From Phytophthora colocasiae (lineage: Eukaryota > Oomycota > Peronosporomycetes > Peronosporales > Peronosporaceae), in contig JAGKQI010000098.1 of assembly GCA_018806915.1 (NCBI GenBank), positions 1,302,001-1,366,000 on the forward strand: DNA of 64,000 nucleotides, read 5' to 3'. Below the pieces are notes generated by a model. The model was not told the origin of the DNA and did not search any database. It was given only the letters and a program-made list of their open reading frames with translations. Each line of letters begins with the position of its first letter. Position 1 is the stretch's first letter. This document shows positions 27,264-38,591 of the stretch, one piece after another. A program made the position numbers and the translations under genes.

Positions 27264-29587
27264 ATGGTGCGCGTGCCCGGATCTTTTGGGGACGGCGGAT
27301 ATCACCGTGAGTCCGAAGAGACTGTACAAGTGAAGGAAGAACCGGGAGAAGAAGTGCCGACGGTCGTTGGATCGCCGTCAGCACCGCTGAACGCTAGATC
27401 CACGGATCGGCGGAGCCCTGGGAGGAGCTCTGCCGACAGGAAGGAGGCGAGTCTGGCAACAGACTCGGAAGCAAAACCTCCCCCTCCTCCCCAGGTCCCT
27501 TCGGGGACCCCCGCGGATCGGAACGCGAGTTCTGATCCGCCGGGTGGGGATTCATCAGCGAAAGCTGTTGGATCTTCATCCACCACCACCACCCCCGCGC
27601 AGATCTCAGGTGGTAAAACGTCGAAGAAGAAGATGAAGACTGCGCGGAAGAAGCTGAGGGCACCAGGATCTGATGTCGACGAGAAGCCGGTGGTGAAATC
27701 GGAGTGGTCGTCGACCCAGCTGGAGGATTCGTATCGCCGGATCGCGCTCGAGGACTTCCTCCGAGAAGACCCTGTGATGAGGATCCTACAACCCCAGTTG
27801 GTTGGATCCCTCACCGGCCCGATCACGGCGCCGGCGCAGTCTACGAACAGTCTAGACAGCGCCTTGGACCTCCTCCGCCTGTTAGAGGAAGCTGGTTTCG
27901 CGGCAGGAGCTTTCGATGGGGACTCACTTTTCCGCTTGGACCACGACAGGATCCGTATCGCAGCGGCTTCATTATTCGACCGACTGAAGCCCCTCGTTGG
28001 TGAACGACGAGCGACCCGGGATCTGGTGTCCAAGCTAGCGCAGTCCCCAGAGTATCAGACTGGATCCTCTCGATACGCCTCGGCGGAGTCTGAGGCAGGA
28101 TCCGACAGTCCGTCTGAACCCCGACGTATGGCGCTCGGGCCTACAGGTGCTGCGATGCTGGCAGCCCGTATGCCGACGGATGTCCCGGAGATCAAGCCAG
28201 CCCGAACGCGGGACACCTCGCGTGATCAGCCCCGTGCCATGGATCCGCCGCATACATCCACCAACAGGCTGCAAACCTATTTCCAATCGGCCATGGACAA
28301 ATTCTTGAAGGAACAGCAGATGACTGCGGTTCCACGGGCTACAACGCACACTGCGGATCCTGCGTACCGGGATGTCGAGATGGAGTCAGTAGGATCACAC
28401 CCAGAGAACTGGGAGTATGACCCTGACGACCTTGACGGATTAGCTCCACGGCGTACGGCGACGACTACCGCTGCATCCGTTACGGCAGGATCCAGCACGA
28501 TTCAACGGATCCGGATCTCTGCCATATCGGACTTGAAGGAGTTCACGGGCAAGGATCACGACGAGGAACGAGCAAGATCATGGATTAGTAAGGTCAAGTC
28601 AGCCTTCACGAGAGATCAAGCATCGGACGAAGAAAAATGCCTTACCTTCAGAGATTTGCTCACTGGTCCAGCGCGAAACTGGTACAGACAACTCAGTCGA
28701 TCCACAAGGCTGAAGTGGAGTGACCTGCTGAAGGCTTCCAGACGCAGTACTGTGGCCTCGGAGTCTCGGTGGCGTGGCAATACTACCACGCTCGCAAAAG
28801 ATCCGATGAGTCGCCACTGGAATACTTGTATCGCTTGAACGTAGCAGGTCTCCGTGCGAGGGTGATGATCAAGGATGGAGATGCCAAAGCCCGCCGCGAG
28901 CACGTCGAACACTTCATCGAAACGCTCGGGGATGCGGATCTGGCAGACCAATTGACATTACTCCGACTTGCGGACGCGGATCAACTCGAAGACGTGCTGC
29001 GGGCCAGAGATCGCGCGAGATCCAGACAGAAGAAGCCGTCGTCAGGGTCCAGCAAGTTCCGGCCGAAGACCACGACGGCCCCGCAGCCAACCGGTCCAAC
29101 GCGTGCGATCCGTTCCATGCAAGTTGTCGAATCGGAGGGATCCGACTCCGAGGACTCCGGATCCGATGGTGAACTTCGCAGAGCATACGTAGCAGCTTCG
29201 AGTGAGCGACCGACTACCTCGACGACAGCCGGATCAACAGAGGCCAAGACAGGAACTTCGGATCCTAAGAAAGATCCGGATCCAGCCCAAGCCAGCTCGG
29301 ATCCAACGCCACAAGATCGTCGACCACGTTTCTCCAACGAAGGGCAGCGCTGCTCGCACTGCGGATCCAGGAAACATTCGGATCTTGGCTGCTGGAAGCG
29401 CCTTACCTGCCAGAAGTGCGGCAAGAAGGGTCATCCGTCGGATCGCTGTTTCTTCGTATGTCGCGGCTGCGGAGAACTTCATGATCACGGCAAGTGCCAG
29501 ATGGAGGAGTTCTACAACCTCATCCGACAGTGGTTCGATCCAAGTAAGCACATGCTTCCAGAAGCTGCCGAGAAGATGTTAAACTAG
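27264..29587 (+). pseudogene. Gypsy-1 gag (frameshifted)
   Basis: The frame opens with an ATG at 27264, directly after the LTR. The probable tRNA primer-binding site TGGTGCGCGTGCCCGGAT (27265-27282) overlaps this start codon. A disordered Pro/Ser/Thr-rich N-terminal region is followed by a retrotransposon capsid domain (SDLKEFTGKDHDEERARSWI, then FRDLLTGPARNWYRQL). The frame breaks at about 28735 inside the capsid domain, and the continuation runs from there to 29587 (LGVSVAWQYYHARK, RLADADQLEDVL). It ends with cysteine-rich zinc knuckles: CSHCGSRKHSDLGCW, CQKCGKKGHPSDRC and CRGCGELHDHGKC. The break inside the capsid fold marks an inactivating mutation, not programmed frameshifting. Confidence 0.85.
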
Positions 29588-29601
29588 AACGCTCGCCGGG
29601 T

Positions 29602-31683
29602 TTGAATCCGGTACGAGACGAGCGTTCAACGTCTTACATCTATGCATATGTGAACAAGAAGGCCATGGATCAAGTTAGCAACAAGCGAACGGATCTATTG
29701 GATAATACATGTGAACTTCATGGGAAACGTACGGCTAGAGTTGCAAGCTTCCGCTCTACAGACGATGAATACCAGAGATCCGAGATCGCCATGTCCTTGG
29801 ATCTCATGCCTGGAGAGTCACGCGGGTACTGGAAGTACCATGTCCCCAGCAAACACTTCAAGCAGGCCAAGGCAACGTGCAAGATCAACAATGCCAAGTC
29901 CACCGTGCTTCTTGACTCGGGATCCGAGGTGTCGATCATCGATGCCGCCTTTGCTCGTAAGGTTGGATCCCAGATCGACACTAGTCAAACACAAGAATGC
30001 CTCGGAATTGGTAAGCAGCTGTACATTGCAGCAGGCAAAACAAGGATCAAGGTTACCTTGGCTGGATACTTGGTATACTTCTGCGATGTCTGGGTCGGCG
30101 AGGATCTTCCACCCGACTGCGACGCGATCCTCGGTATGGACTTCATGGTACCAGCCGGGATCCGACTCGACTTGGGCGACGGATCCGTGTGCTTGCATGA
30201 CGAGATCCGTGTGCGCCTCCATGGACGACGGCAGATCTTCAGCGGCCGGGCCCGCCCGCTACTCCTCCAAGAAGGCATACGGCTGGAACCCGGCGAGATC
30301 TTCGAGCATCCGGATCGGATCCATCTCAAGGAGTACGAGAAGCTGTGGCTACGCAGAGGCAAGCAATGGGTACCAACGTTAGCTCAAGGTCCAGGCAAGA
30401 TCCGCTATCTACAACTTACCAATGTCGGTGAGAAAGCGGTCTCCCTCAACCACAATGAGGAGATCGGCATGTGGCTGGCCGGGGATCACGTTCCTCGCAC
30501 CCCGGGTTTCATTTCCGTCGGATCCCGGCGCTACAACGAGTGGCAGAACCTTGCCATGAGCGCCACGACGGAGATCCCGCCGCCACCGCGTCCGAAGGAG
30601 CCTTGGGAGCTTGAGCCGGCGGTGGATCGGCCGAAGTACGCAGAGCCGAGAGGGATCCTGAAGCGCCCTGTCCACACCGCTGTCGTGTCGCGCTGCCCCG
30701 GCTCGCCACCTACGTCGGACCGGATCCTTGAAGGAACGGTCGACTGGCGAGACAGGATCCAGTCCGACGGATCCGATCCGACGACGTCTAGGCTCCAAGC
30801 GCACCGCCGTGTCCGATTTGGACCAGAGGCCGCAAAGGATGCTGCGCCAGACTCGTCGGATCGAGGGGCGTCCTCACACGCCCGGATCCGAGATCCACAG
30901 GCTCAAGGATCCTCCGGATCCTCTTCAGCTTGTCTGATTGAAGATCCGGCAACGTGTACTGTCTCTGACCAGAGACTGGACGCCACCGTTGAGGATCGGC
31001 AGCACGTCCGTGCGACGGGCGACGACCATCACTCCGACAAATCAGTCGGAGATGACGTTTTGGGGCGCCCTGGGGCGAATATGAATGCCCCGCTGCTGAG
31101 GTCGGTATGGACATGCAGCGCGAGGCGAGGCGCGTCTAACGAGCCGTCGCATGCCTCAAACGGTGCCCTAGAAGCCGAAGGGCCCATGTCGACGCGCCTC
31201 CTTGAAGAACCGGAGGGCTGCCCTGTCTCTGCGCAGAGCCGGGACAATGATGTCGAAGGGTCGCCCCGTAATCATGAGACAGGTGACCATCATTCAGATG
31301 GCACAGTCGGATCCAAGTTTTCGGAGTGCCCTGAAGCTCACAGGAATGCCCCGGAGCTCGGGGAGCGCTCATTAGACGCGCCTGGTCAAGACCTTTCCAA
31401 TGAGGTACCCCACGCCCCCCACCGACGCCTACAAGCAAAGTCGGATCCCAACCTGACACAGGTTGAAGATCGGTGTCGCGTATGCGACAGGGGTCAAGGA
31501 CGGGGCAGGCCTGAACGGTCGTCTGATTCCGCACTTAGTGGGGATCTGAGCCTCATATTCACACGAATACGAGCGAGCGGCGGGGACGACCAGCAGGAAG
31601 GGCGCCGCCGATTGCAAGACACCCAGGGCGATCTACGCGTGTACCAAGGGTGCTACGGATGCGCCTCCGCAAGACGAAGATGA
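29602..31683 (+). pseudogene. Gypsy-1 aspartic protease and long linker
   Basis: This frame carries the retroviral-type protease motif VLLDSGSEVSIID (catalytic Asp in DSG) and the later CDAILGMDFM. About 430 residues of low-complexity linker follow, rich in Asp, Pro, Gly, Ser and Arg-Ile, which reflect GGATCC read in different frames. Such a long protease-RT linker is unusual for Gypsy elements. The frame closes at 31683, about 100 bp before the RT frame; a shift must join them. Confidence 0.8.
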
Positions 31684-31783
31684 TGGTGCGCGCCAAGGCA
31701 AGATTGAAGACTCAGGGGCGCCAGGGGATCCGGATCAAGGCGCTACGGCACAAGAAGAGCTGGACCAAGGGGCGGCGACGTAC

Positions 31784-33748
31784 GTGGACGCGGCGAAGAC
31801 CCCAGAAGACGATCCGAGAACTGGACGTGGTGCGCCGAAGGGTGATCCTGCTGTTGGATCCAGCTTGGAAGCAGGGAGCGACGTCGGAAGACCTGCCGAG
31901 GGAGGTGCCGCTCGTGGACCGGATCCGGCCACAAGAAGGCTGGATCCTGGTAGCCATGTAACAGCCAGTGATCCGCCCAGAGTGGGGACAAGTGAGGATC
32001 CGTCACCGGCGTCAGGACATGGAGATCACAAGTTCGCCTCAGACAAGGATCTCGTGGTTGGATCCCGACCGGATCTCGTGGCTGAGTCCCAGCCGGATCT
32101 CGAGGTTGGTGCCCGGCCGGATCCTGGATCCGCAGAAGATCACGCCGACGATGGAGTGTTTGTCCACGAGAATGGCGGATCCTACGCGGAGGATCTCGAG
32201 AAGGAAATGGCGGTGTTGCCAGAGGTTGTGACGGCGACGGTCGAAGTGAAGATCGAGGATCTCCAAGTGGGGGATCCAGCCTCCAACACACCTGAGGAGA
32301 TCCAACGATTGGCGAATGAGATCTGGAAATACAAGCACTTGTTAATTGGGAAGGGTAATGCCCTGCCCCCTCCTGCCGTGGGTGCGATCTGCGATATTGA
32401 CGTGGGAGACGCGAAGCCCATTGCCCAGCGAGTGCGTAAGGTGGCGCCGCAGTATCGCGAGAAGCTCTCGGATCTGATCAAGGGATTGTTGCAAGCGAAG
32501 ATCATCCAAGTCTCTACGTCACCATGGGCCTCGCCAATTGTCGTGATCATCAAGAAGAACGGCGTTGATATCAGGCTCTGCATCGACTACAGGCTGGTGA
32601 ATAGCTTGACGAGGCTGATGGTATATCCTATGCCTCTCATCAATGATCTACTGGAGGATCTCGACGCCGTGTTGAGGTACTGTTCTCTCGATATGGCCAG
32701 TGGTTTCTGGGTCGTCTCTATGACGGATCGCGCAAGGGCCATCTCGGCATTTATCACTCCGTTTGGACTGTTTGAGTGGAATCGGATGCCGTTTGGTCTC
32801 AAGAATGCCCCGCAGATCTACCAGCGTTTGTTGGACAACGCCCTCTATGGGTTCCTACGGATCCCGCCCACGGCCGGATCCGGATCCGCGTTGGATCTCT
32901 TCCGAGATGGGATCCCGGAGAGGAACGGTGAACATTCTGTACTTGGACGAAGATCGTACATCGACGACATCTTAGTGACTGCCGGATCCTGGGATCACCT
33001 GTGTGAGCGAGTGCATTTACTGCTGGAAGCCTGTGACAAGTGGAACTTGTCGATCAGCGTGGCCAAGAGTTTCTGGGGTCTGAAGAAGGTCGATTACCTG
33101 GGACACCGAGTGTCTAGCGAAGGACTAGAGGCACATCCGAAGGACCGAGAAGCGCTGGTGGGTCTTGCGTTCCCGAGATCGCTGCGCGCTATGCAATCTT
33201 TCCTGGGTAGCCTAAACTACTACGCTCGATTCATCGAGGACATGGCGGTCTACGCGTCGGTACTCTACGAACTGAGGGAGGTCGACTTCGCGGAGTTGAG
33301 GTCCAGCCGCAAGATCCTGCAGCCAACCGACTCTGTGATCAAGGATCCCGAGGACTCGTCGAGCCCGAGAGATCCGGATGAGAAGTGGATCCGTGATTCA
33401 GCCGCCTTCGAGGCCCTGAAGAGGAAGATCGCTATGACTCCTACGCTTCGGCATTTCGATCCCGACAAGCAACCGGTGGTGATTGTCTACGCCAGTGAAT
33501 GGGCCATCTCAGCTTCCCTGACGCAGGATCACGATGGGATCTACATGCCGGTGATGTTCGTTAGCAGATCCCTGAAACCGAACGAAGTGAACTATGGGAT
33601 CGTAGAGAAGGAGGTGCTGGCCTTGCTAAGGATCCTGGATCTTGGATATTCCATGTTGGTTGGACGACGGATCCGGGTCCTAACCAGGCACTCTACCCTC
33701 CGGTGGTTGTTCCGTTCTACCGGACTACAAGGAAGGTTGGGCCAATGA
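31784..33748 (+). pseudogene. Gypsy-1 reverse transcriptase with first RNase H
   Basis: The RT shows SPWASPIVVIIKKNG, RLCIDYRLVNSLT, MASGFWVV, MPFGLKNAPQIYQRLL and the active-site box YIDDILVT. An insertion of about 35 residues (GSGSALDLFRDGIPERN area) sits just before the YIDD box. The thumb and connection segment VDYLGHRVSSEGL and the RNase H start (VVIVYASEWAISASL, MFVSRSLKPNEVNYG) follow. In this RNase H the usual catalytic DAS reads YAS, so it is probably degenerate. The frame ends at 33748 in a shift. Confidence 0.87.
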
Positions 33749-33848
33749 GCGGCGCTGTTATCGCCTTGGGCTTTGGAGATCACGAAGTGCACGAAAGGGA
33801 GGACGAGATCCTCGGATCCCTTGCCGCAAGTATCACCCGAGATCCGAG

Positions 33849-34330
33849 GTGGATCAAGCTCTAGTGAACATCGCCCCGAGGAAAGAGCCACGCCGAGCGA
33901 TCCAGATGCCAGTACCGACCGTAGGACCGGAGGAAGAGTTGTGGGTGGTTAGTTTCGACGGATCCGCCAGGGTGAAACGTGGCGGAGGATCCTTCAGCGC
34001 GATCGTCTGGAAGTTACCTGAATGGAGGGTGATTAAGGCAGCATCTCGATACGCAGAGAACCTGACAGTCAACGAAGCAGAGTATAACGGACTTCTATTA
34101 TGTTTCGAGTTACTCGAGGATCTGGCTAAGGGCGACTTGTTATCTGCGGAGATTCGAATCTGGTGATCCGCCAGATGCGCGGCGAGATCGACTGTAAAGC
34201 GCCGGCCCTGACGTTACTGAGACAGAAAGCGCTAATGCGGCTTCGGGATTGGCCGGATCACGACCTGCTACATGTGAAGCGAGCGTGGAACGCAAGCGCC
34301 GACAGCTTGGCCAGTGCAGCATTGCAACGA
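33849..34330 (+). pseudogene. Gypsy-1 second RNase H (RNase HI type), frameshifted
   Basis: After the standard RNase H a second RNase H fold appears: WVVSFDGSARVKRGGGSFSA (catalytic Asp), NEAEYNGLLLCFELL (catalytic Glu) and, after a frameshift near 34160, SNLVIRQMRGEI (catalytic Asp lost or shifted) and HVKRAWNASADSLASAAL (final Asp). DGSA/NNAAEYxAL-type motifs belong to cellular or archaeal-like RNase HI domains. Plant Tat elements and some oomycete Gypsy elements have acquired such a domain next to a degenerate original copy. The C-terminal portion is read in the integrase frame that opens at 34163. Confidence 0.75.
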
Positions 34331-36133
34331 GAGAGCGGGATCACAGTCGACCAAGGGGCGGACCACGAGGATCTCGTCACTTTGAATCGGTTGGATGAGA
34401 TTCTGACCTCGGGATCCGAGGATCCGACACCACGGATCAGTGCAATGGCTACTCGAAGACAAGCCAGAGAAGGGCGACCCCGAGTACTCGACGAGGAATC
34501 CGTGCAACGGCTGAGGATCGACCGGATCCGACAAGCCCAAGACGAAGAAACATGGATCTTCAACCTGAAGTCGTTCCTGCGGGGACAGCTGACGGATCTG
34601 ACTGCGGCCGAAGCCAAAACGTGCCGTCTGCTAGCAGACAATTTCGAGTTGGACGAGGATGAGCTGTTGTTCTATTGCACGCCGTCACGAAGGGCCGAAG
34701 CCGATCGAGATGGATTATTACGACTGGTTATACCGGAGACGCTCCAGGCGGACCTGCTGCATCACTATCATAGCAGTTTAGAAGGAGGTCATCAAGGGAT
34801 TGGCCGCACGTACCAGAGGATCAAGGATCACTTCTACTGGAGAGGACTTTTCAGATCTGTGCAACAGTTCGTCGGAGAATGCGTGGACTGTGAGACGGGC
34901 AAGGGGCGACCTACGATCCGTGGTGTGTCGCCAGGCAACATTCAAGCCACTTACCCGTTTCAAGTGATCGCCATGGATCACATACCCTCGCTCCCAAGAT
35001 CCGAGAACGGGAATACCGAACTTCTGGTATGGGTGGATCTCTTTACCGGCTACGTGATCGTCAATGCCAATAACTCGCGAACAGCACAAGCGGTGGCGGA
35101 GTCCTATGAGATCTGTGTGTTTCGTCGTTTCGGCGCCAGCCAGGTGATCCGGCACGACCGAGAACCCGGGTTCATGTCCGACTTCTTTCGTGCTTTCAAC
35201 CGGATCCTAGGCCAGCGCCAGAGAGCCACTATGGCTTATCGACCACAGTCGAACGGCACGGCTGAACGGATGGTGCAGACGATTACTCGAGCAATCAAGA
35301 TGTATGTTCAGGATCCCGACCAGAGAGATTGGGACGAGTATGCCGAGCGCTTGACATTTGCTTTGAACACTGCACAAGACCGGACTAGGGGCGACACGCC
35401 GTTCTACCTCGCACACGGTTGGGATCCCAAGACGACTCTGGAAGCAACGCTCTCCGTGGGGAATACCGGACGTCGAGATACAGATCCACGACGCTGGAGG
35501 TATAAGATCCAGCGACACTACCAACTGGCCAGGGCTGAGGTGAATGACCGCTTGAAGCAGGCGATCTCGGATCGTGCCGACCGGCAGAACGAGGCGGCGA
35601 CTCAACACTCCATCGAGGCCGGATCCCAAGTGTGGCTGTTCTTAGACAGAGTCAAGGAAGGGTACGCCAAGAAACTGGCTCACCTGTGGCATGGACCGTT
35701 CCGTGTGGCGGAAATGACGAATGAGTATGCAGCTCGCTTGGAAATCGTTGGTACAGACTACCACTTGTTTCCGGTGGTGCACATCTCCAAGTTGAAGCCT
35801 GTCAGGACATTCCCAGACCGACCGAAGATCCAGCTGACGGTGGACGAAGCGGATCGTTTAGACTTCGACGAAGCCTTGTTACCGGAGGACAGCTGGGAGC
35901 GTGATCTGGAAGACGGCGAGTTTGAAGTCGAGCGGATCGCGGACGTCCGGACCGGACGACCCACTCGGTATGGCCGGATCCGACGAGAATTCCAAGTTTT
36001 CTGGAAGGGGTACGAGGACCCTACCTGGGTAGATGAAGCAGACCTGAACTGCGGCGCGTTACTGCATGAGTTCCTCCAAGAACGGAGCAAAAGGAACCGC
36101 TTCCAAGCGATGCAGTCGCATGAGGAGGAGTAG
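34163..36133 (+). pseudogene. Gypsy-1 integrase with C-terminal chromodomain
   Basis: The frame (656 codons) begins with the end of the second RNase H. The integrase has an HHCC zinc finger (HHYHSSLEGGHQGIG with a later CVDCETGKG), the core Asp in VIAMDHI, the second Asp in VIRHDREPGFMSDFF, and the Glu in SNGTAERMVQT. A GPFRVAEM-type SH3-like module and the segment FEVERIADVRTG with FQVFWKGYEDPTWVDEADL, a chromodomain, follow. Chromodomains guide integration to marked chromatin (family knowledge). This part is intact as a frame but lacks its own start, since it is normally made as part of a polyprotein. Confidence 0.85.
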
Positions 36134-36903
36134 CCGAGGTGGTGGATCTTCTATTGGTGAGGGCGCTCGCCATTGTGGAAGAAGAAGACTGGCAGTCTAC
36201 TGCGAGTGGACGCATTGTGTATTTACATGTGAAGAAAAGAAGGTTGACCTCTGAGTGGGGATCGGATGCCAGCTAGGTCGATGCCCGATCACTTACTCAG
36301 ATCTCAGGCGGATCCTTGGGTTCTGAAGTTGAATCCTTGGGTCCTAAGGCGGGATCCTCGGATCTCCGAGTTGGATCCTCGGGTTTTTGAAGTTGGATCC
36401 TTGGGTCCTAAGGCGGGATCCTCGGATCTCCGAGTTGGATCCTTGGGTTCTGAAGTCGGATCCTCGGGTTTTGAAGTTGGATCCTTGGGTCCTAAGGCGG
36501 GATCCTCGGATCTCCGAGTTGGATCCTTGGGTTCTGAAGCCGGATCCTTGGGTTTTGAAGTTGGATCCTTAAGTCTTTTGACAATGGGCCTCACTATCGT
36601 TTCTTGGACGATTGAAGTTAGAGTGTGCGGATCCTGAGTGAAAAAGCCAGAGTGGACGAGAAATATATGGGAGTCGTGGCCGCAGCGGGGTCAGAAGGAG
36701 CTTGGTCACAATGAGGGCAAGGAAGTTGGGTTGTAGAGCGATCTTGGACGAAGAACACCGTGGTGTACGCGAAAGAACTGGCGTCGGCGGACCGATCCAT
36801 TTTTGCTGAAGTGGTGATTTGAAGAAGTGGCGGATCGGACTGAGAATTTGTATGGGAACGACGTGATGCCGTCGTGCGGCAACAACCTCGTCCCAGGGGC
36901 GAT
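36134..36903 (+). repeat. Gypsy-1 3' untranslated region with GATCC repeats
   Basis: No gene is seen here. From 36305 to 36570, units built on CTTGGGTTCTGAAGTTGGATCC, CTAAGGCGGGATCC and TCGGATCTCCGAGTTGGATCC repeat in a higher-order pattern of about 105 bp. A purine-rich AGGGGCGAT immediately before the 3' LTR at 36904 may be the polypurine tract. Confidence 0.75.
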
Positions 36904-38591
36904 TGTGGTGAAGTGGATTTGTGGTAAAGTGGATTCAAATCAAACCGGATACGACGCAGAACGACCACGATGATGGGTGACGTGCGACAGTGGTGCTACG
37001 ATAAGGACAGGTCCCTGGAACTGGATACCTATTCTAGGGCGGACCCTAAGTTAGGACCCACTTGGCCTAGCTTACCTACGTTCGGATCCCACAGTTCTAA
37101 GTGCGGATCAAGTGATCCTAAGTGCGGATCCGGCAATCCTTAAGTGCGGATCCGGCAATCCTTAAGTGCGGATCCGGCAGTCCTAAGTGCGGATCCGGCA
37201 GTCCTTAAGTGCGGATCCGGCAGTCTTAAGTGCGGATCCGGCAGTCCTTAAGTGCGGATCCGGCGGTCTTAAGTGCAGATCCGGCAGTTTTAAGTGCGGA
37301 TCCCGCGGTCCTAAGTGCGGATCCTGAGATTCAGGTGATTCAGATCTGGTGATCGATCCTGCCGATCCTTCGATCCAAGAGAGATCCAGATCCAAGATCC
37401 TCGGATCCCGAAGCCGGATCCCCAAGATCCAAGATCCAGAGATCCAGATCCAGGATCCTCGGATCCGGAAGCCGGATCCCAAGTCCCAGATCCAAGATCC
37501 TCAGATCCAGATAGATCCGGATCTCGGATCCTGAAGTCGGATCCCCAAGATCCAAGATCCTCGGATCCAGATGCCGGATCCCCAAGATCCAAGATCCCGA
37601 GATCCAGATGCCGGATCCCCAAGATCCAAGATCCAGAGATTCAGATCCAGGATCCTCGGATCCTGAAGTCGGATCCTCAAGATCCAAGACATCGACATAG
37701 TGGAGAAGTTGCAGGAGAGCCAGCATGATCTAAGATAGAGATTTGCGATGGGCAAGATAGGGTACAGGATGAGGAACTGGATAACCATAAATCAGAGAGT
37801 CGAATTTGCCTTCTAGTGCGCAAGTGGTTTTCCTCAGGGCTCACCAAGGGAAGAGGATAGCGTATTGGCCTCCCCTTAGTGTCCCTGCAAGTCACTACGC
37901 ACACCTAGCTACAGCTAAGACCGGATCCCCGATTTGGCCGGCTTACCTTACGCTAGTGTAGGGATCTCTCGATATCTCACCCCCCCCTAGAGAGTCGAAT
38001 TTACCTTCTAGTGCGCAAGTGGTTTTCCTCAGGGCTCACCAAGGGAAGAGGATAGCGTATTGGCCTCCCCTTAGTGTTCCTGCAAGTAACGACGCACACC
38101 TAGCTACAGCTAAGACCGGATCCCCGATTTGGCCGGCTTACCTTACGCTAGTGAAGACCCCGGATCCAACGGTGTTGATTGCTTAACCGCAGGATCCCTC
38201 GACCTCTCAACACCCTCAAGACCAACCGCTACAGGAGGCGGCAAGCAAGACAGTAAAGGAAAGGAAAAGGACCCCACACCCACCAAGGCAACCCCGGATC
38301 CAAGGATCCACAAGATCTTCGAGTCCAAGACCAAGATCCCCCCAACCAGGACCTGTGTGCAGGAATACCCACGCAAGTCCAACCTCCCAAGTCCCCGCCA
38401 AGGACGTTCAAGCCCTCACGCCTGTGTACATTCTCCCGTTCCTGAGAGAGCAGATCCCGCCCACTGACGGGTACACAAGGTGAGCCTCAGCAACCCCACG
38501 GTTATCGGAGTACCCCCTCCGTTAGTCAGTGTCTGGGCGCCGTGTGTGAACGTTGGATCCCTGCTCATTCCAGCGGATCCACTACACCACA
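36904..38591 (+). repeat. Gypsy-1 3' LTR
   Basis: 1688 bp, matching 25558-27263 in order and content: GATCC arrays, the 163-bp duplication, unique tail. It ends CACCACA at 38591, followed by TTCG of the target duplication and the interrupted Copia pol gene. Confidence 0.9.

Larger units (their letters stand above)
25558..38591 (+). mobile_element. Gypsy-1: 13-kb Ty3/Gypsy retrotransposon with long GGATCC-rich LTRs
   Basis: LTRs at 25558-27263 (1706 bp) and 36904-38591 (1688 bp) start TGTGGTG and end CACCACA, within a nearly perfect 15-bp terminal inverted repeat. TTCG is duplicated at 25554-25557 and 38592-38595. Internal order is gag, protease, reverse transcriptase/RNase H, a second RNase H, then integrase with chromodomain, all on the plus strand. 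Frameshifts interrupt gag (about 28735), the protease-RT join, the RT-RNase H join (about 33750) and the second RNase H (about 34160), so this copy is inactive. The GGATCC hexamer occurs about 60 times in the internal region. A 770-bp repeat-rich stretch precedes the 3' LTR. Confidence 0.92.

Noticed and set aside
28720..28850. Programmed ribosomal frameshift in Gypsy-1 gag
   Set aside because: The shift lies inside the capsid domain rather than at a gag-pol junction and has no slippery heptamer, so decay is the simpler reading.
29585..29602. Stop-codon read-through from gag to protease in Gypsy-1
   Set aside because: The protease frame differs from the gag frame, so suppression of the stop alone would not join them.
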